Part shown: piece after piece, positions 7,887 through 15,097 of the stretch
How the letters are laid out: each line of letters starts with the position of its first letter
Numbering within the stretch: position 1 is the first letter of the stretch
From: an uncultured Collinsella sp.
Lineage (GTDB): Bacteria > Actinomycetota > Coriobacteriia > Coriobacteriales > Coriobacteriaceae
Assembly (NCBI GenBank): GCA_902492935.1
Contig: CABUNJ010000022.1
Coordinates: 1 to 43,151, forward strand
DNA: 43,151 nucleotides
Reading direction: 5' to 3'
Translations under genes and position numbers: made by a program
Notes under the pieces: model-generated
Seen by the model: only the letters and a program-made list of their open reading frames with translations
Databases searched by the model: none
Told to the model about the DNA's origin: nothing

Positions 7887-7917
7887 ACAAAAAGGGGCGG
7901 CCGAGATGGCCGTCCCC
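7887..7917 (-). terminator. Terminator of the DUF1275 gene
   Basis: On the minus strand a GGGGACGGCC stem (7908-7917) pairs with GGCCGCCCC (7894-7902) over a 5-base loop, with one bulge. TTTTTGTTT follows. A second small hairpin (CAAGGGG/CCCCCTTG, 7940-7958) lies nearer the stop codon. Confidence 0.75.
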
Positions 7918-7971
7918 TCCCCATTATCGATCTATCTGACAAGGGGACTGCCCCCTTGCCACATCCTGCCG

Positions 7972-8688
7972 CTATTTTTGGCAGGCGTCTTTCCAATCTT
8001 CGCAGGCGCGTTTCCAGCGAGAGCGCAAGTCACGCTCGCGGTCGATAAACATAATGCCAAACGCGACAAACAGCAGCACGCTCGCCACCGCAATGGCGTG
8101 CAGGCCTATGCGCTCGATGCACCAATTGCCCAGCACGGCGCCAAACACAAAGGTGAAGATCACGCCAAAGTACAGCAGGCCGTTTTCCAAAAAGCCACGC
8201 CTATGGGTGATGATGTAGTCGTCCACGTTTTGCAAGGCATTACGCAGATTGCCGATGCACATAGTCGTGGCGATGCCGTGTCCATGAATCTTGCGGAAGC
8301 TCTCGACCTGCATACCGCAGGCAAACGACGTGAGGCAGTTGGCGAGCAGGTTGAAATCGCCACCCGGGATAAAGCTCACGCCCAGCAAGATAACGGCTTC
8401 AAAGAACACCGTCACCTGACGCCAGTGGATCACGCTGCCAAAACGCTCGTGTACCAGGTCGGCAAGCATAATACCCACGGCAAACGACACCACAGGGAAG
8501 AAGTAGCGCCCCGCAAGTGCCCAATTGCCCTCCGAGATGCTCACGCCCACGAGCAGGATGTTGCCCGTCTGCGCGTTGGCGAAAACATGATCGCGCCCAA
8601 TGTACGAATACACATCCATAAAGCCACCGGCGAGCGCCAAGATGATGCCCAGCTCAATAGACTCCGATATCTGTTTGGCACGCTGCAT
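7972..8688 (-). CDS. DUF1275 (YoaK-family) membrane protein
   Basis: 238 residues with about six hydrophobic segments. The first begins IELGIILALAGGFMDVYSYI, followed by the family landmark HVFANAQTGNILLVGV and later CFACGMQVESFRK-type and GHGIATTMCIGNLRN motifs, characteristic of YoaK/DUF1275 inner-membrane proteins. The function of this family is unknown. ATG 8688 is chosen because an AGGAGG lies about 10 bases upstream and the hydrophobic region starts soon after. Upstream in-frame ATGs to 8922 would run over the ygiQ promoter region. Confidence 0.88.
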   Translation of the reverse strand: MQRAKQISESIELGIILALAGGFMDVYSYIGRDHVFANAQTGNILLVGVSISEGNWALAGRYFFPVVSFAVGIMLADLVHERFGSVIHWRQVTVFFEAVILLGVSFIPGGDFNLLANCLTSFACGMQVESFRKIHGHGIATTMCIGNLRNALQNVDDYIITHRRGFLENGLLYFGVIFTFVFGAVLGNWCIERIGLHAIAVASVLLFVAFGIMFIDRERDLRSRWKRACEDWKDACQK

Positions 8689-8941
8689 CGTCGTGCATCC
8701 TCCTTGTTGACGACTCTCTCGTGCGTTGGCGGACATATAGCCGCCGTTCATACTGTAACCCATTGACAACATGGCGTGGGCGCGAGACGGCCCCTTCGAC
8801 ACGGGGATACACAGTCTGGAAACAAACGGCACCCGCATCGGCACGCCGATCCGCCAGCCCATGTACTCCACCAGTCTTTTTAGCGCCGTCCCAAAAAGAC
8901 TGGTTACAATTACGTGCAGCATACTAACAACGGGAGGAATC

Positions 8942-11092
8942 GTGGCAAAAAAGCCCCAGGACGCTCAGCACAACCAGCACGGCAAGCATGCCCAGCGCGG
9001 CCAGCAGCAAAAGCGCAGCGGTAAGGCGCAGGCCACGGCCTCCCCCGCCACCCGGGTCGCGCACACCCCGGCAGCGCCCGCCCGTCCCTGGCGCCCGGAC
9101 CGCGATAAGTTCCTCCCCGTCAGCCGCGGCGACATGGATGCGCGCGGCTGGGACCAGTGCGACTTTGTCTACATCTGCGGCGACGCCTACGTGGACCATC
9201 CCAGCTTTGGTATGGCCATCGTCAGCCGCGTGCTCGACGCGCACGGCTACAAAGTGGGCATCATCTGCCAGCCCGACTGGACAGACCCCGCCAGCATCAC
9301 CGTGCTCGGCGAGCCGCGCCTGGGCTTTCTCGTCAGTGCCGGTAACATGGACTCCATGGTCAACCACTATTCGGTGACCAAGCACCGCCGCCACACCGAC
9401 GCCTATACCCCCGGTGGCGAGGAGGGGCACCGTCCCAACCGAGCCGTCACGGTCTACGGTAACCTCATCCGCCAGACGTTCAAGGACGCTCCCATCATTA
9501 TCGGCGGCATCGAGGCAAGCCTGCGTCGCCTGGCCCACTACGACTACTGGCAGGACAAACTCAAGCGATCGGTGCTGCTCGACTCGGGCGCCGACATCCT
9601 CATCTACGGCATGGGCGAGCACGCGATCGTCGAGATCGCCGACGCGCTCGACGCGGGACTGCCCGTCGATCAGATTACCTATATCAATGGCACCGTCTAC
9701 CGCACCAGCTCGCTCGACGAGGTCTACGACTACGACCTGCTGCCCAGCTGGGACGACCTTGTCGCCGACAAGCTCAACTACGCGCGCAGCTTTAACGTGC
9801 AGCAGCAGAATATGGACCCCATCACCGGGCATCGCCTGGTAGAGCCCTACCCCAATAGCGTCTATGTGGTGCAGAATCCGCCGTCGGCGACGCTCACCAC
9901 CGATGAGATGGACGAGGTGGCCGAGCTCCCCTACGCACGCGACTGGCACCCCGATTACGACGCAGCGGGCGGCGTACCGGCCTTTGCCGAGATCAAGTTT
10001 TCCATTAGCTCCAACCGCGGCTGTTTTGGCGAGTGCTCGTTTTGCGCCCTCACCTTCCACCAAGGCCGCGTGCTGCAGATGCGCAGCCACGACTCGATCA
10101 TGCGCGAGGCCGAGCTGCTCACGCACGACCCCGAGTTTAAGGGCTACATCAACGACGTGGGTGGACCGACGGCCAACTTTAGCCGTCCCGCCTGCGACAA
10201 GCAGCTCAAGCACGGCGTATGCAAGAACAAACGCTGCCTGTGGCCGAGCGTATGCAAGAACATGGTGGTCGACGAGAGCGGCTACACGCAGCTGTTGCGC
10301 GACCTGCGCCAGCTGCCGGGTGTCAAGAAGGTCTTTGTCCGCAGTGGCATCCGCTTTGACTACACCATGGCCGATGCCTCGGACGAGTTTTTGCGCGAGC
10401 TGCTGGAACACCACGTCTCGGGCCAGCTGCGCGTAGCGCCCGAGCACGTGAGCGATGCGGTGCTCTCCGTAATGGGCAAGCCGAGCCGCGCCGTCTACGA
10501 TGCGTTCTGCCGTAAATTTGAACGCTTGAACCGCGAATACGGACTCAAGCAGTACGTGGTGCCGTATCTGATCTCGAGCCATCCCGGCTCGACCATGAAG
10601 GAAGCCGTGGACCTTGCCGAGGCCGTGCGCGACATGGGTTATATGCCCGAGCAGGTGCAGGACTTCTACCCCACGCCGTCCACCATGTCGACCTGCATGT
10701 ACTACACCGGCGTGGACCCACGCACCATGAAGCCGATCTATGTGGCGCGCGACCCGCACGAGAAGGCCATGCAACGCGCGCTCATCCAATATCGCAAGCC
10801 CGAGAACTACAAGCTCGTGCGCGAGGCGCTGGAGAAGGCCGGGCGGCGTGACCTGATCGGCTATACCAAGCATTGTCTGATTCGCCCCGTGCCACCACGC
10901 CCAGGCGAGACATCGACCAGCGGCGGACATGGGACCGGCAAGAAGGGTGGCAAACCGCACGGTGGCGCTGGCGGCAAGGGGCCCAAGGGCGACAAGGGCC
11001 ACAGCGGTATGTCGCGTGCGCAGAACACCGCAGGGCGCAATCGTGCGGCCCAGGGGCGTCAGGGCGCCAACGGCGGCGGTCGCCGTAACTAG
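8942..11092 (+). CDS. ygiQ: YgiQ-family radical SAM protein
   Basis: 716 residues. The N-terminal cobalamin-binding-like/YgiQ region contains FLPVSRGDMDARGWDQ. The radical SAM core has the unusual spacing C361-X3-C365-X2-C368 in RGCFGECSFCAL, characteristic of YgiQ. Later family segments include PEQVQDFYPTPSTMSTCMYYTG. These enzymes are widespread; their reaction is not established. GTG 8942 follows GGGAGG with good spacing and gives the native lysine-rich start MAKKPQDAQ. The last roughly 80 residues form a Gly/Lys/His-rich disordered tail, and the first 45 are also low-complexity; both are long for the family. Confidence 0.93.
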   Translation: MAKKPQDAQHNQHGKHAQRGQQQKRSGKAQATASPATRVAHTPAAPARPWRPDRDKFLPVSRGDMDARGWDQCDFVYICGDAYVDHPSFGMAIVSRVLDAHGYKVGIICQPDWTDPASITVLGEPRLGFLVSAGNMDSMVNHYSVTKHRRHTDAYTPGGEEGHRPNRAVTVYGNLIRQTFKDAPIIIGGIEASLRRLAHYDYWQDKLKRSVLLDSGADILIYGMGEHAIVEIADALDAGLPVDQITYINGTVYRTSSLDEVYDYDLLPSWDDLVADKLNYARSFNVQQQNMDPITGHRLVEPYPNSVYVVQNPPSATLTTDEMDEVAELPYARDWHPDYDAAGGVPAFAEIKFSISSNRGCFGECSFCALTFHQGRVLQMRSHDSIMREAELLTHDPEFKGYINDVGGPTANFSRPACDKQLKHGVCKNKRCLWPSVCKNMVVDESGYTQLLRDLRQLPGVKKVFVRSGIRFDYTMADASDEFLRELLEHHVSGQLRVAPEHVSDAVLSVMGKPSRAVYDAFCRKFERLNREYGLKQYVVPYLISSHPGSTMKEAVDLAEAVRDMGYMPEQVQDFYPTPSTMSTCMYYTGVDPRTMKPIYVARDPHEKAMQRALIQYRKPENYKLVREALEKAGRRDLIGYTKHCLIRPVPPRPGETSTSGGHGTGKKGGKPHGGAGGKGPKGDKGHSGMSRAQNTAGRNRAAQGRQGANGGGRRN

Positions 11093-11101
11093 CGTGGTGA
11101 G

Positions 11102-11133
11102 GGCCAGCCGGCGTCTCTTGGCCAGCCGGCGTC
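11102..11133. repeat. Tandem 14-bp direct repeat after ygiQ
   Basis: GGCCAGCCGGCGTC occurs at 11102-11115 and 11120-11133, an 18-bp period. Too short to classify. Confidence 0.8.
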
Positions 11134-11143
11134 CTTTCATCGG

Positions 11144-11253
11144 CCAAGCGTGTTTTCCCTAAGGGAAACACGCTTGGGCTGTCTCCAGTCGTGATTTCCC
11201 TAGGGGGAACACGCTCAGACACACCTAGCCGTGTTTTCCTTAGGGGAATCACG
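11144..11253. repeat. Three regularly spaced 24-bp palindromes
   Basis: Imperfect palindromes of the form CGTG-TTTTCCCTAAGGGAA-CACG lie at 11149-11172 (extending to 11144-11177), 11190-11213 and 11230-11253, with starts 41 and 40 bp apart. They fill the gap between convergent ygiQ and the CPBP gene, and the third contains the CPBP stop codon. They lack T-runs, so ordinary termination is unlikely to be the whole role. Confidence 0.9.
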
Positions 11254-12157
11254 CTTGCTGGTAGGGACGATCCGTCTGGCACGCCTGCCCGAGCGACCGC
11301 ATCGCCTCTACCAGCACAAAGCCGGCGATGGCAACCGTGACCACCACGTCGAGCGGCGTGTTCACAAACCACAGCAGGCCCATGAGATACGACCCGGCGT
11401 TAAAGGCAAAATGCAGCAGGATCGTGTAGCGGAGCTTTCCGGTGGTCACGAGCACCCAGCCAAAGACCAGACCGGCGGCACCCGCGTAGCAACCCTGCAC
11501 CCAATTCATGTGCATAAAACCGAAGATTGCTGCCTGCAGTACGATTGCCGCGGCGACGCCCCAGGTACTCGGGGCCGCCCAGGGCACCATGGCGCCGTCC
11601 TGTGCGCTCGCACGACGTCGGCGTTTCCAGAGCGGACGGCACTGCAGATTAAACGCTCGGAGCGAAAACTCAAAAATGATACCGCGCACCAGCAGCTCTT
11701 CACAAAACGGAGCGCCGAGCACCGTGGTCAGGACGGCCAGATAGCTCGTGTCGCCCATGCCCGTCTCCTCGACAAGTTCGCTATAATCGGCCGCGGCATC
11801 AGGCAACAGCGACAGCACAGCGTCGGTCACGTAGCCAACGACCACCTGCAGGGCAAGACCGATCACGATAACGCAGGCGATGCGTTTCCACGCCCCACGC
11901 GCTCCCCCGCCAAGCGGGCGCTCGCCCTGCCAGCGCGCCATAAACGAGCGCGGCCACAGATAACGCCACCACAGCAGCGCCATCAAAAACGACGCCGTCT
12001 GAGCGGTAGCCTGGAACCATTGGATATCGAGATTGTCGATCGGATAGCCCGTCAGCACCGATACGGCATCGAGAACTGAAAACAGAACCACGCTCAGGGC
12101 TATATCGGCAGCGACAACGCCAAAACAGGCAAGCGCCCAAATCATCGCATTGAGCAT
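11249..12157 (-). CDS. CPBP-family intramembrane metalloprotease (CAAX/Abi-like)
   Basis: 302 residues with about eight hydrophobic segments. Conserved motifs are in order: CEELLVRGI (the EExxxR catalytic motif), FGFMHMN (FxxxH) and HFAFN (HxxxN). In bacteria such proteins are implicated in processing peptides, in bacteriocin self-immunity or in unknown membrane proteolysis. The substrate is unknown here. ATG 12157 is chosen because GAGG lies upstream and a hydrophobic segment starts at once (MLNAMIWALACFGVVAADI); the in-frame extension upstream overlaps the antitoxin gene and a repeat. Its stop codon is inside a palindrome. Confidence 0.88.
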   Translation of the reverse strand: MLNAMIWALACFGVVAADIALSVVLFSVLDAVSVLTGYPIDNLDIQWFQATAQTASFLMALLWWRYLWPRSFMARWQGERPLGGGARGAWKRIACVIVIGLALQVVVGYVTDAVLSLLPDAAADYSELVEETGMGDTSYLAVLTTVLGAPFCEELLVRGIIFEFSLRAFNLQCRPLWKRRRRASAQDGAMVPWAAPSTWGVAAAIVLQAAIFGFMHMNWVQGCYAGAAGLVFGWVLVTTGKLRYTILLHFAFNAGSYLMGLLWFVNTPLDVVVTVAIAGFVLVEAMRSLGQACQTDRPYQQA

Positions 12158-12208
12158 GCCAACCTCCTCAAAACCGTTCCCTAGTTCTACCACAACTCGG
12201 CAGAGGGC

Positions 12209-12239
12209 TGATCCCATGGGGACGGAGGAAAACGGATCA
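12209..12239 (+). repeat. 31-bp direct repeat, left copy (family 2)
   Basis: A 31-bp unit containing GGGGACGGAGGAAAA and ending GGATCA. It matches 29 of 31 bases of 12606-12636. Its core also occurs as an inverted pair at 18965-19028. Confidence 0.93.
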
Positions 12240-12240
12240 C

Positions 12241-12441
12241 TTATTGATGAGAATCGGGCGCGGTGCCAAAAGCCCCGTTGGGCGAGATGTCGAACGGGAA
12301 GGTGCCGCAGCGATTGAACGCGGCGATAAACATGCGGATGGCGTTGGACGGCGTGGTACCCACGAGCTGGGTTGCCGCCGCGAAGGCCGCCTTCTCCTCG
12401 GGCAAGACCTTCGCGACAACCGGGGTCATGTGTTCTGCCAT
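12241..12441 (-). CDS. RelB/DinJ-like antitoxin, orphan
   Basis: 66 residues. The segment TPSNAIRMFIAAFNRCGTFPF matches the ribbon-helix-helix DNA-binding signature of RelB/DinJ antitoxins, which neutralise YafQ/RelE toxins and repress their own operon. ATG 12441 follows AAGGAAG with good spacing; the longer frame to 12516 is less likely. No toxin gene is found on either side: the CPBP gene starts downstream within 90 bp, and upstream is the repeat. It may be a solitary regulator, an antidote to a toxin elsewhere, or a remnant of a pair. It is bracketed by 31-bp direct repeats. Confidence 0.75.
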   Translation of the reverse strand: MAEHMTPVVAKVLPEEKAAFAAATQLVGTTPSNAIRMFIAAFNRCGTFPFDISPNGAFGTAPDSHQ

Positions 12442-12555
12442 GGCGCTTCCTTTTTGAAACGACGGTGATGCGGATAGATGCGGGCCACGCGGCTGGGCGA
12501 CGGGCTGTGAAGGCAACCCGATTGGCCCGCATCTGGAGTTTGTTTCTGCGGCGTT

Positions 12556-12584
12556 GGTATTACTTGGTATTCCTAAGTATTACC
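12556..12584 (-). promoter_or_regulatory. Putative autoregulatory operator of the antitoxin
   Basis: GGTATTACTT (12556-12565) and AAGTATTACC (12575-12584) form an imperfect inverted repeat, with another GGTATT between them. It lies about 115 bp upstream of the antitoxin start in the AT-rich part of the gap, as expected for a site bound by a ribbon-helix-helix repressor. Confidence 0.45.
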
Positions 12585-12605
12585 CCGCAGATAGAATACC
12601 ACACC

Positions 12606-12636
12606 TGACCCCATGGGGACGGAGGAAAATGGATCA
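12606..12636 (+). repeat. 31-bp direct repeat, right copy (family 2)
   Basis: Same orientation as 12209-12239, starts 397 bp apart, two mismatches. The pair brackets the antitoxin gene. Confidence 0.93.
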
Positions 12637-12656
12637 TTTTGTTACTGAATTTGTAT

Positions 12657-14036
12657 TTAGAGCGTGATGATGTCCAGGATATCGAGGGCCTGAGCGTCAG
12701 CGGCATCGTGCGTGGCAAGCAACAGCATGCGGCCGTCGAGCAAGTCGAGCACGACCTCGGCGCATGCGTCGCGCGCAGCGGTATCTAAACCGGTAAAGGG
12801 CTCGTCCAGAATCACCGCGTCACCTGGGCACAGCAGGGCTCGGGCAATCTCGACGCGACGGCGCTGCCCGCCCGAGAGCTCGGCCACATGAACATGTACA
12901 TCGACCCCCGGTACCAGCAGGCGCAACAGGGCTGCGGCACTCGAGGCATCCACGCGCGCGTCGGCGCACACCAGCACGTTATCCAGGGCAGAAACGTCCT
13001 CGACCAGGCGTACATCCTGAAACACCATGGAACACGGTATGCACTCCCCCGCCGCCAGCGCAAGCAACGTCGACTTGCCCACACCCGAGGCGCCCATCAC
13101 GCAGGTGTGCCCACCGGCGGGCACGCGAAGCACCAGTCCGTCGAGCGCCGGCGCCCAGGGCGCACGATCGCCCACGGCAAGCGCAAGCTCCGCCGCAGCG
13201 CCGGCGCCAGCAGATCCGGCCGCACGTCCGCGAGGACCACGCCCATGCGCCCGCACGGCAATACGCCACGCCGCGGGCCCCGAAGCCCGCAGCAACCACA
13301 CCAGCACGCGCTCGCATGCCCACGATGCCGCCACGACCAACACGGTCCACGCCAGCAGATCAGCCGTCTCGATGAGCAGCTTCGCCTGATAGATGCGCTC
13401 GCCCACGGTGCCCGCCGCCATGCCGATCAGCTCCGCCGCCACGCCGGCCTTCCAGCTCATGCCGATCACGGCGCGGGCGCACGAAAGCACAAACGGCAGG
13501 ACTTCGCGCCAGGTGTGGGCGCAAAACAGTCGCCAGCCCCGCACGCCATGCAGGCGGAACATCTGCTCCAGCGGCCTATCCGCTTGCGTCAAACCCTCGA
13601 CCAGCGAAAAATACACGCCCGGCAGCGCCATCAAAAAGACCGCTGCAACGCTCACGCGCGCCGACCCCAGCCAAATGAGCAGCAGGACCACCACGCAGGC
13701 AACCGGCGTCGCCTTAACAAACGAAAGCGCCGGCGCCACCAAGCGGGCAAACGCCTGCGAGCGCGACGAAATTCCGGCCAGCAAACCACCGCACACCGCG
13801 GCAAGCGCCAGCCCGCCCAAGATTCGCGCACCCGAGCCCACCAGAATCGCCCACGTGCCGGCATCGCATACCAACCGCAGCAACACCACCACGACAGCGC
13901 CCGGCCCCGGCAAAATCAACGGCTGCGCCACCAACGCCGCCGCAAAGACCCACGCGGCAAGCCAAAAGGCGGCAACGGCACCTGCTGCCGCCACCGCCTT
14001 CATACGCTCTGTCATTTGTCGAGCAAACGCACGCAC
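12657..14036 (-). CDS. Fused ABC transporter permease and ATPase (NitT/TauT type)
   Basis: One 459-residue chain holds both parts. Residues 15-250 are a SsuC/TauC-like permease with about six membrane segments and an EAA-like loop near 192-207 (GMSWKAGVAAELIG). Residues 285-459 are an ATPase: Walker A GASGVGKST at 315-323, Q340, signature LSGGQ at 387-391, Walker B DAVILDEP at 406-413 and switch His443. Only about 19 residues separate the Walker lysine from Q340, versus roughly 40 or more in most relatives, so a strand of the ATP-binding subdomain is missing or shortened. It lies 3 bp after the substrate-binding gene and is its likely partner. Fusion of these two parts is uncommon in this family. 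Confidence 0.88.
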   Translation of the reverse strand: MRAFARQMTERMKAVAAAGAVAAFWLAAWVFAAALVAQPLILPGPGAVVVVLLRLVCDAGTWAILVGSGARILGGLALAAVCGGLLAGISSRSQAFARLVAPALSFVKATPVACVVVLLLIWLGSARVSVAAVFLMALPGVYFSLVEGLTQADRPLEQMFRLHGVRGWRLFCAHTWREVLPFVLSCARAVIGMSWKAGVAAELIGMAAGTVGERIYQAKLLIETADLLAWTVLVVAASWACERVLVWLLRASGPAAWRIAVRAHGRGPRGRAAGSAGAGAAAELALAVGDRAPWAPALDGLVLRVPAGGHTCVMGASGVGKSTLLALAAGECIPCSMVFQDVRLVEDVSALDNVLVCADARVDASSAAALLRLLVPGVDVHVHVAELSGGQRRRVEIARALLCPGDAVILDEPFTGLDTAARDACAEVVLDLLDGRMLLLATHDAADAQALDILDIITL

Positions 14037-14039
14037 GGG

Positions 14040-15095
14040 CTACTCCATGTAGTAGAAATCATCGGACGGGAGCTTGCCGCCCACGGCACTCGAGTCCGCA
14101 TCGGCCAGCACCTTCAAGTACCCACCGAGCGCCGCCTTCATATCCTTCCCCGTCTGGCACACGAGCATGCACCCGGGAATCGCCTTTTCGGCAATCGTGG
14201 CGTTATCCACGATGCCCGCATCGACCACGGCTTGAGCCCAGTCCGCCGGCGCCGCATTGACAGCCTTAACGCTCGCCGCATGGCAACTCAAGAATTCCGC
14301 TACGGCCTCGGGATGCTCCTCGGCAAAGGCCCGGCGCACCACGGTCACGCCCGTCAGCAAGCGCGAACCCGTGTCACCCGCCAGCTCATCCCACACATCG
14401 GTCAGGCTCACCGGTGCCGACAGCCTGCCTTCGCTCTTTGCGATGGCAGCAGTCTTGAACGGCTCGGGCAACACGCCCACGGCAGTCGGGTCGGCAAGCA
14501 GGGCCGACAGCACCTCGGTGGGCTCGCTCTTAAACTCGAGCGTCACCTGACCGGCCAGGCCCGCGCGCTCCAGCAGGTAGTTCATGACGTACTCTGGCGT
14601 GGCGCCCTTGCCCGTCATGTAGACGGTACGACCCGCCAGGTCACCAAACGAGGCCACACTCGCGTCGCCTGTCACCACATTCAGCACGCCCAGCGTGTTG
14701 ATGTCGATGACCTGCACCGCGCCCTCGGTCTTGTTGTAGAGAACGCTCGCCACGTTGGCGGGCACCAGGGCAATGTCGATATCGCCCTGAATGACCTTGG
14801 GCACGATCTCGTCGGCGGCAGTGTTGATCGCAAAGTCGAACTCGTTGTCCGTCTCGCCATCGGCCGCCCGGTCCATAAACTGCACCAGACCCATCGACGT
14901 CGGTCCCTTGAGCGAGGCGACGTGCACCTCAACCGGCTCTGCAGCAGCACCGGCGCCGTCCGTGGCAGCCGAGCCCGCGGCGGACCCGGCACCGGCAGAC
15001 CCGCCACCACAACCAACCAGCGCAAGCGACAACGCACCCGCGGCAAGCGCCGAGGCAAACCCCCGGCGCGTCATCTCAACATTAAACGCGCGCAT
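14040..15095 (-). CDS. ABC transporter substrate-binding lipoprotein (NMT1/THI5-like)
   Basis: 351 residues. The N-terminus MTRRGFASALAAGALSLALV followed by GC gives a lipobox cysteine at residue 29, preceded by a twin arginine, so it is exported and lipid-anchored outside the membrane. The mature part has the aliphatic-sulfonate/thiamine-precursor binding fold pattern: DIALVPANVASVLYN, then FGDLAGRTVYMTGKGATPEYVM. A Ser/Gly/Ala linker follows the lipid site. ATG 15095 lies 2 bp after the hydrogenase stop codon, so the two are translationally coupled. The ligand is unknown. The operon placement suggests something linked to hydrogenase function, for example a cofactor precursor or metal-related compound, but this is inference. 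Confidence 0.87.
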   Translation of the reverse strand: MRAFNVEMTRRGFASALAAGALSLALVGCGGGSAGAGSAAGSAATDGAGAAAEPVEVHVASLKGPTSMGLVQFMDRAADGETDNEFDFAINTAADEIVPKVIQGDIDIALVPANVASVLYNKTEGAVQVIDINTLGVLNVVTGDASVASFGDLAGRTVYMTGKGATPEYVMNYLLERAGLAGQVTLEFKSEPTEVLSALLADPTAVGVLPEPFKTAAIAKSEGRLSAPVSLTDVWDELAGDTGSRLLTGVTVVRRAFAEEHPEAVAEFLSCHAASVKAVNAAPADWAQAVVDAGIVDNATIAEKAIPGCMLVCQTGKDMKAALGGYLKVLADADSSAVGGKLPSDDFYYME

Positions 15096-15097
15096 CG

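Noticed and set aside
8924..11140. 738-residue open frame antisense to ygiQ
   Set aside because: It mirrors a clear YgiQ protein. Long antisense frames are expected in GC-rich codons, and it shows no family motif.
11144..11253. Possible CRISPR array
   Set aside because: Only three palindromic units with 16-17 bp between them, not direct repeats with spacers, and no cas genes nearby.
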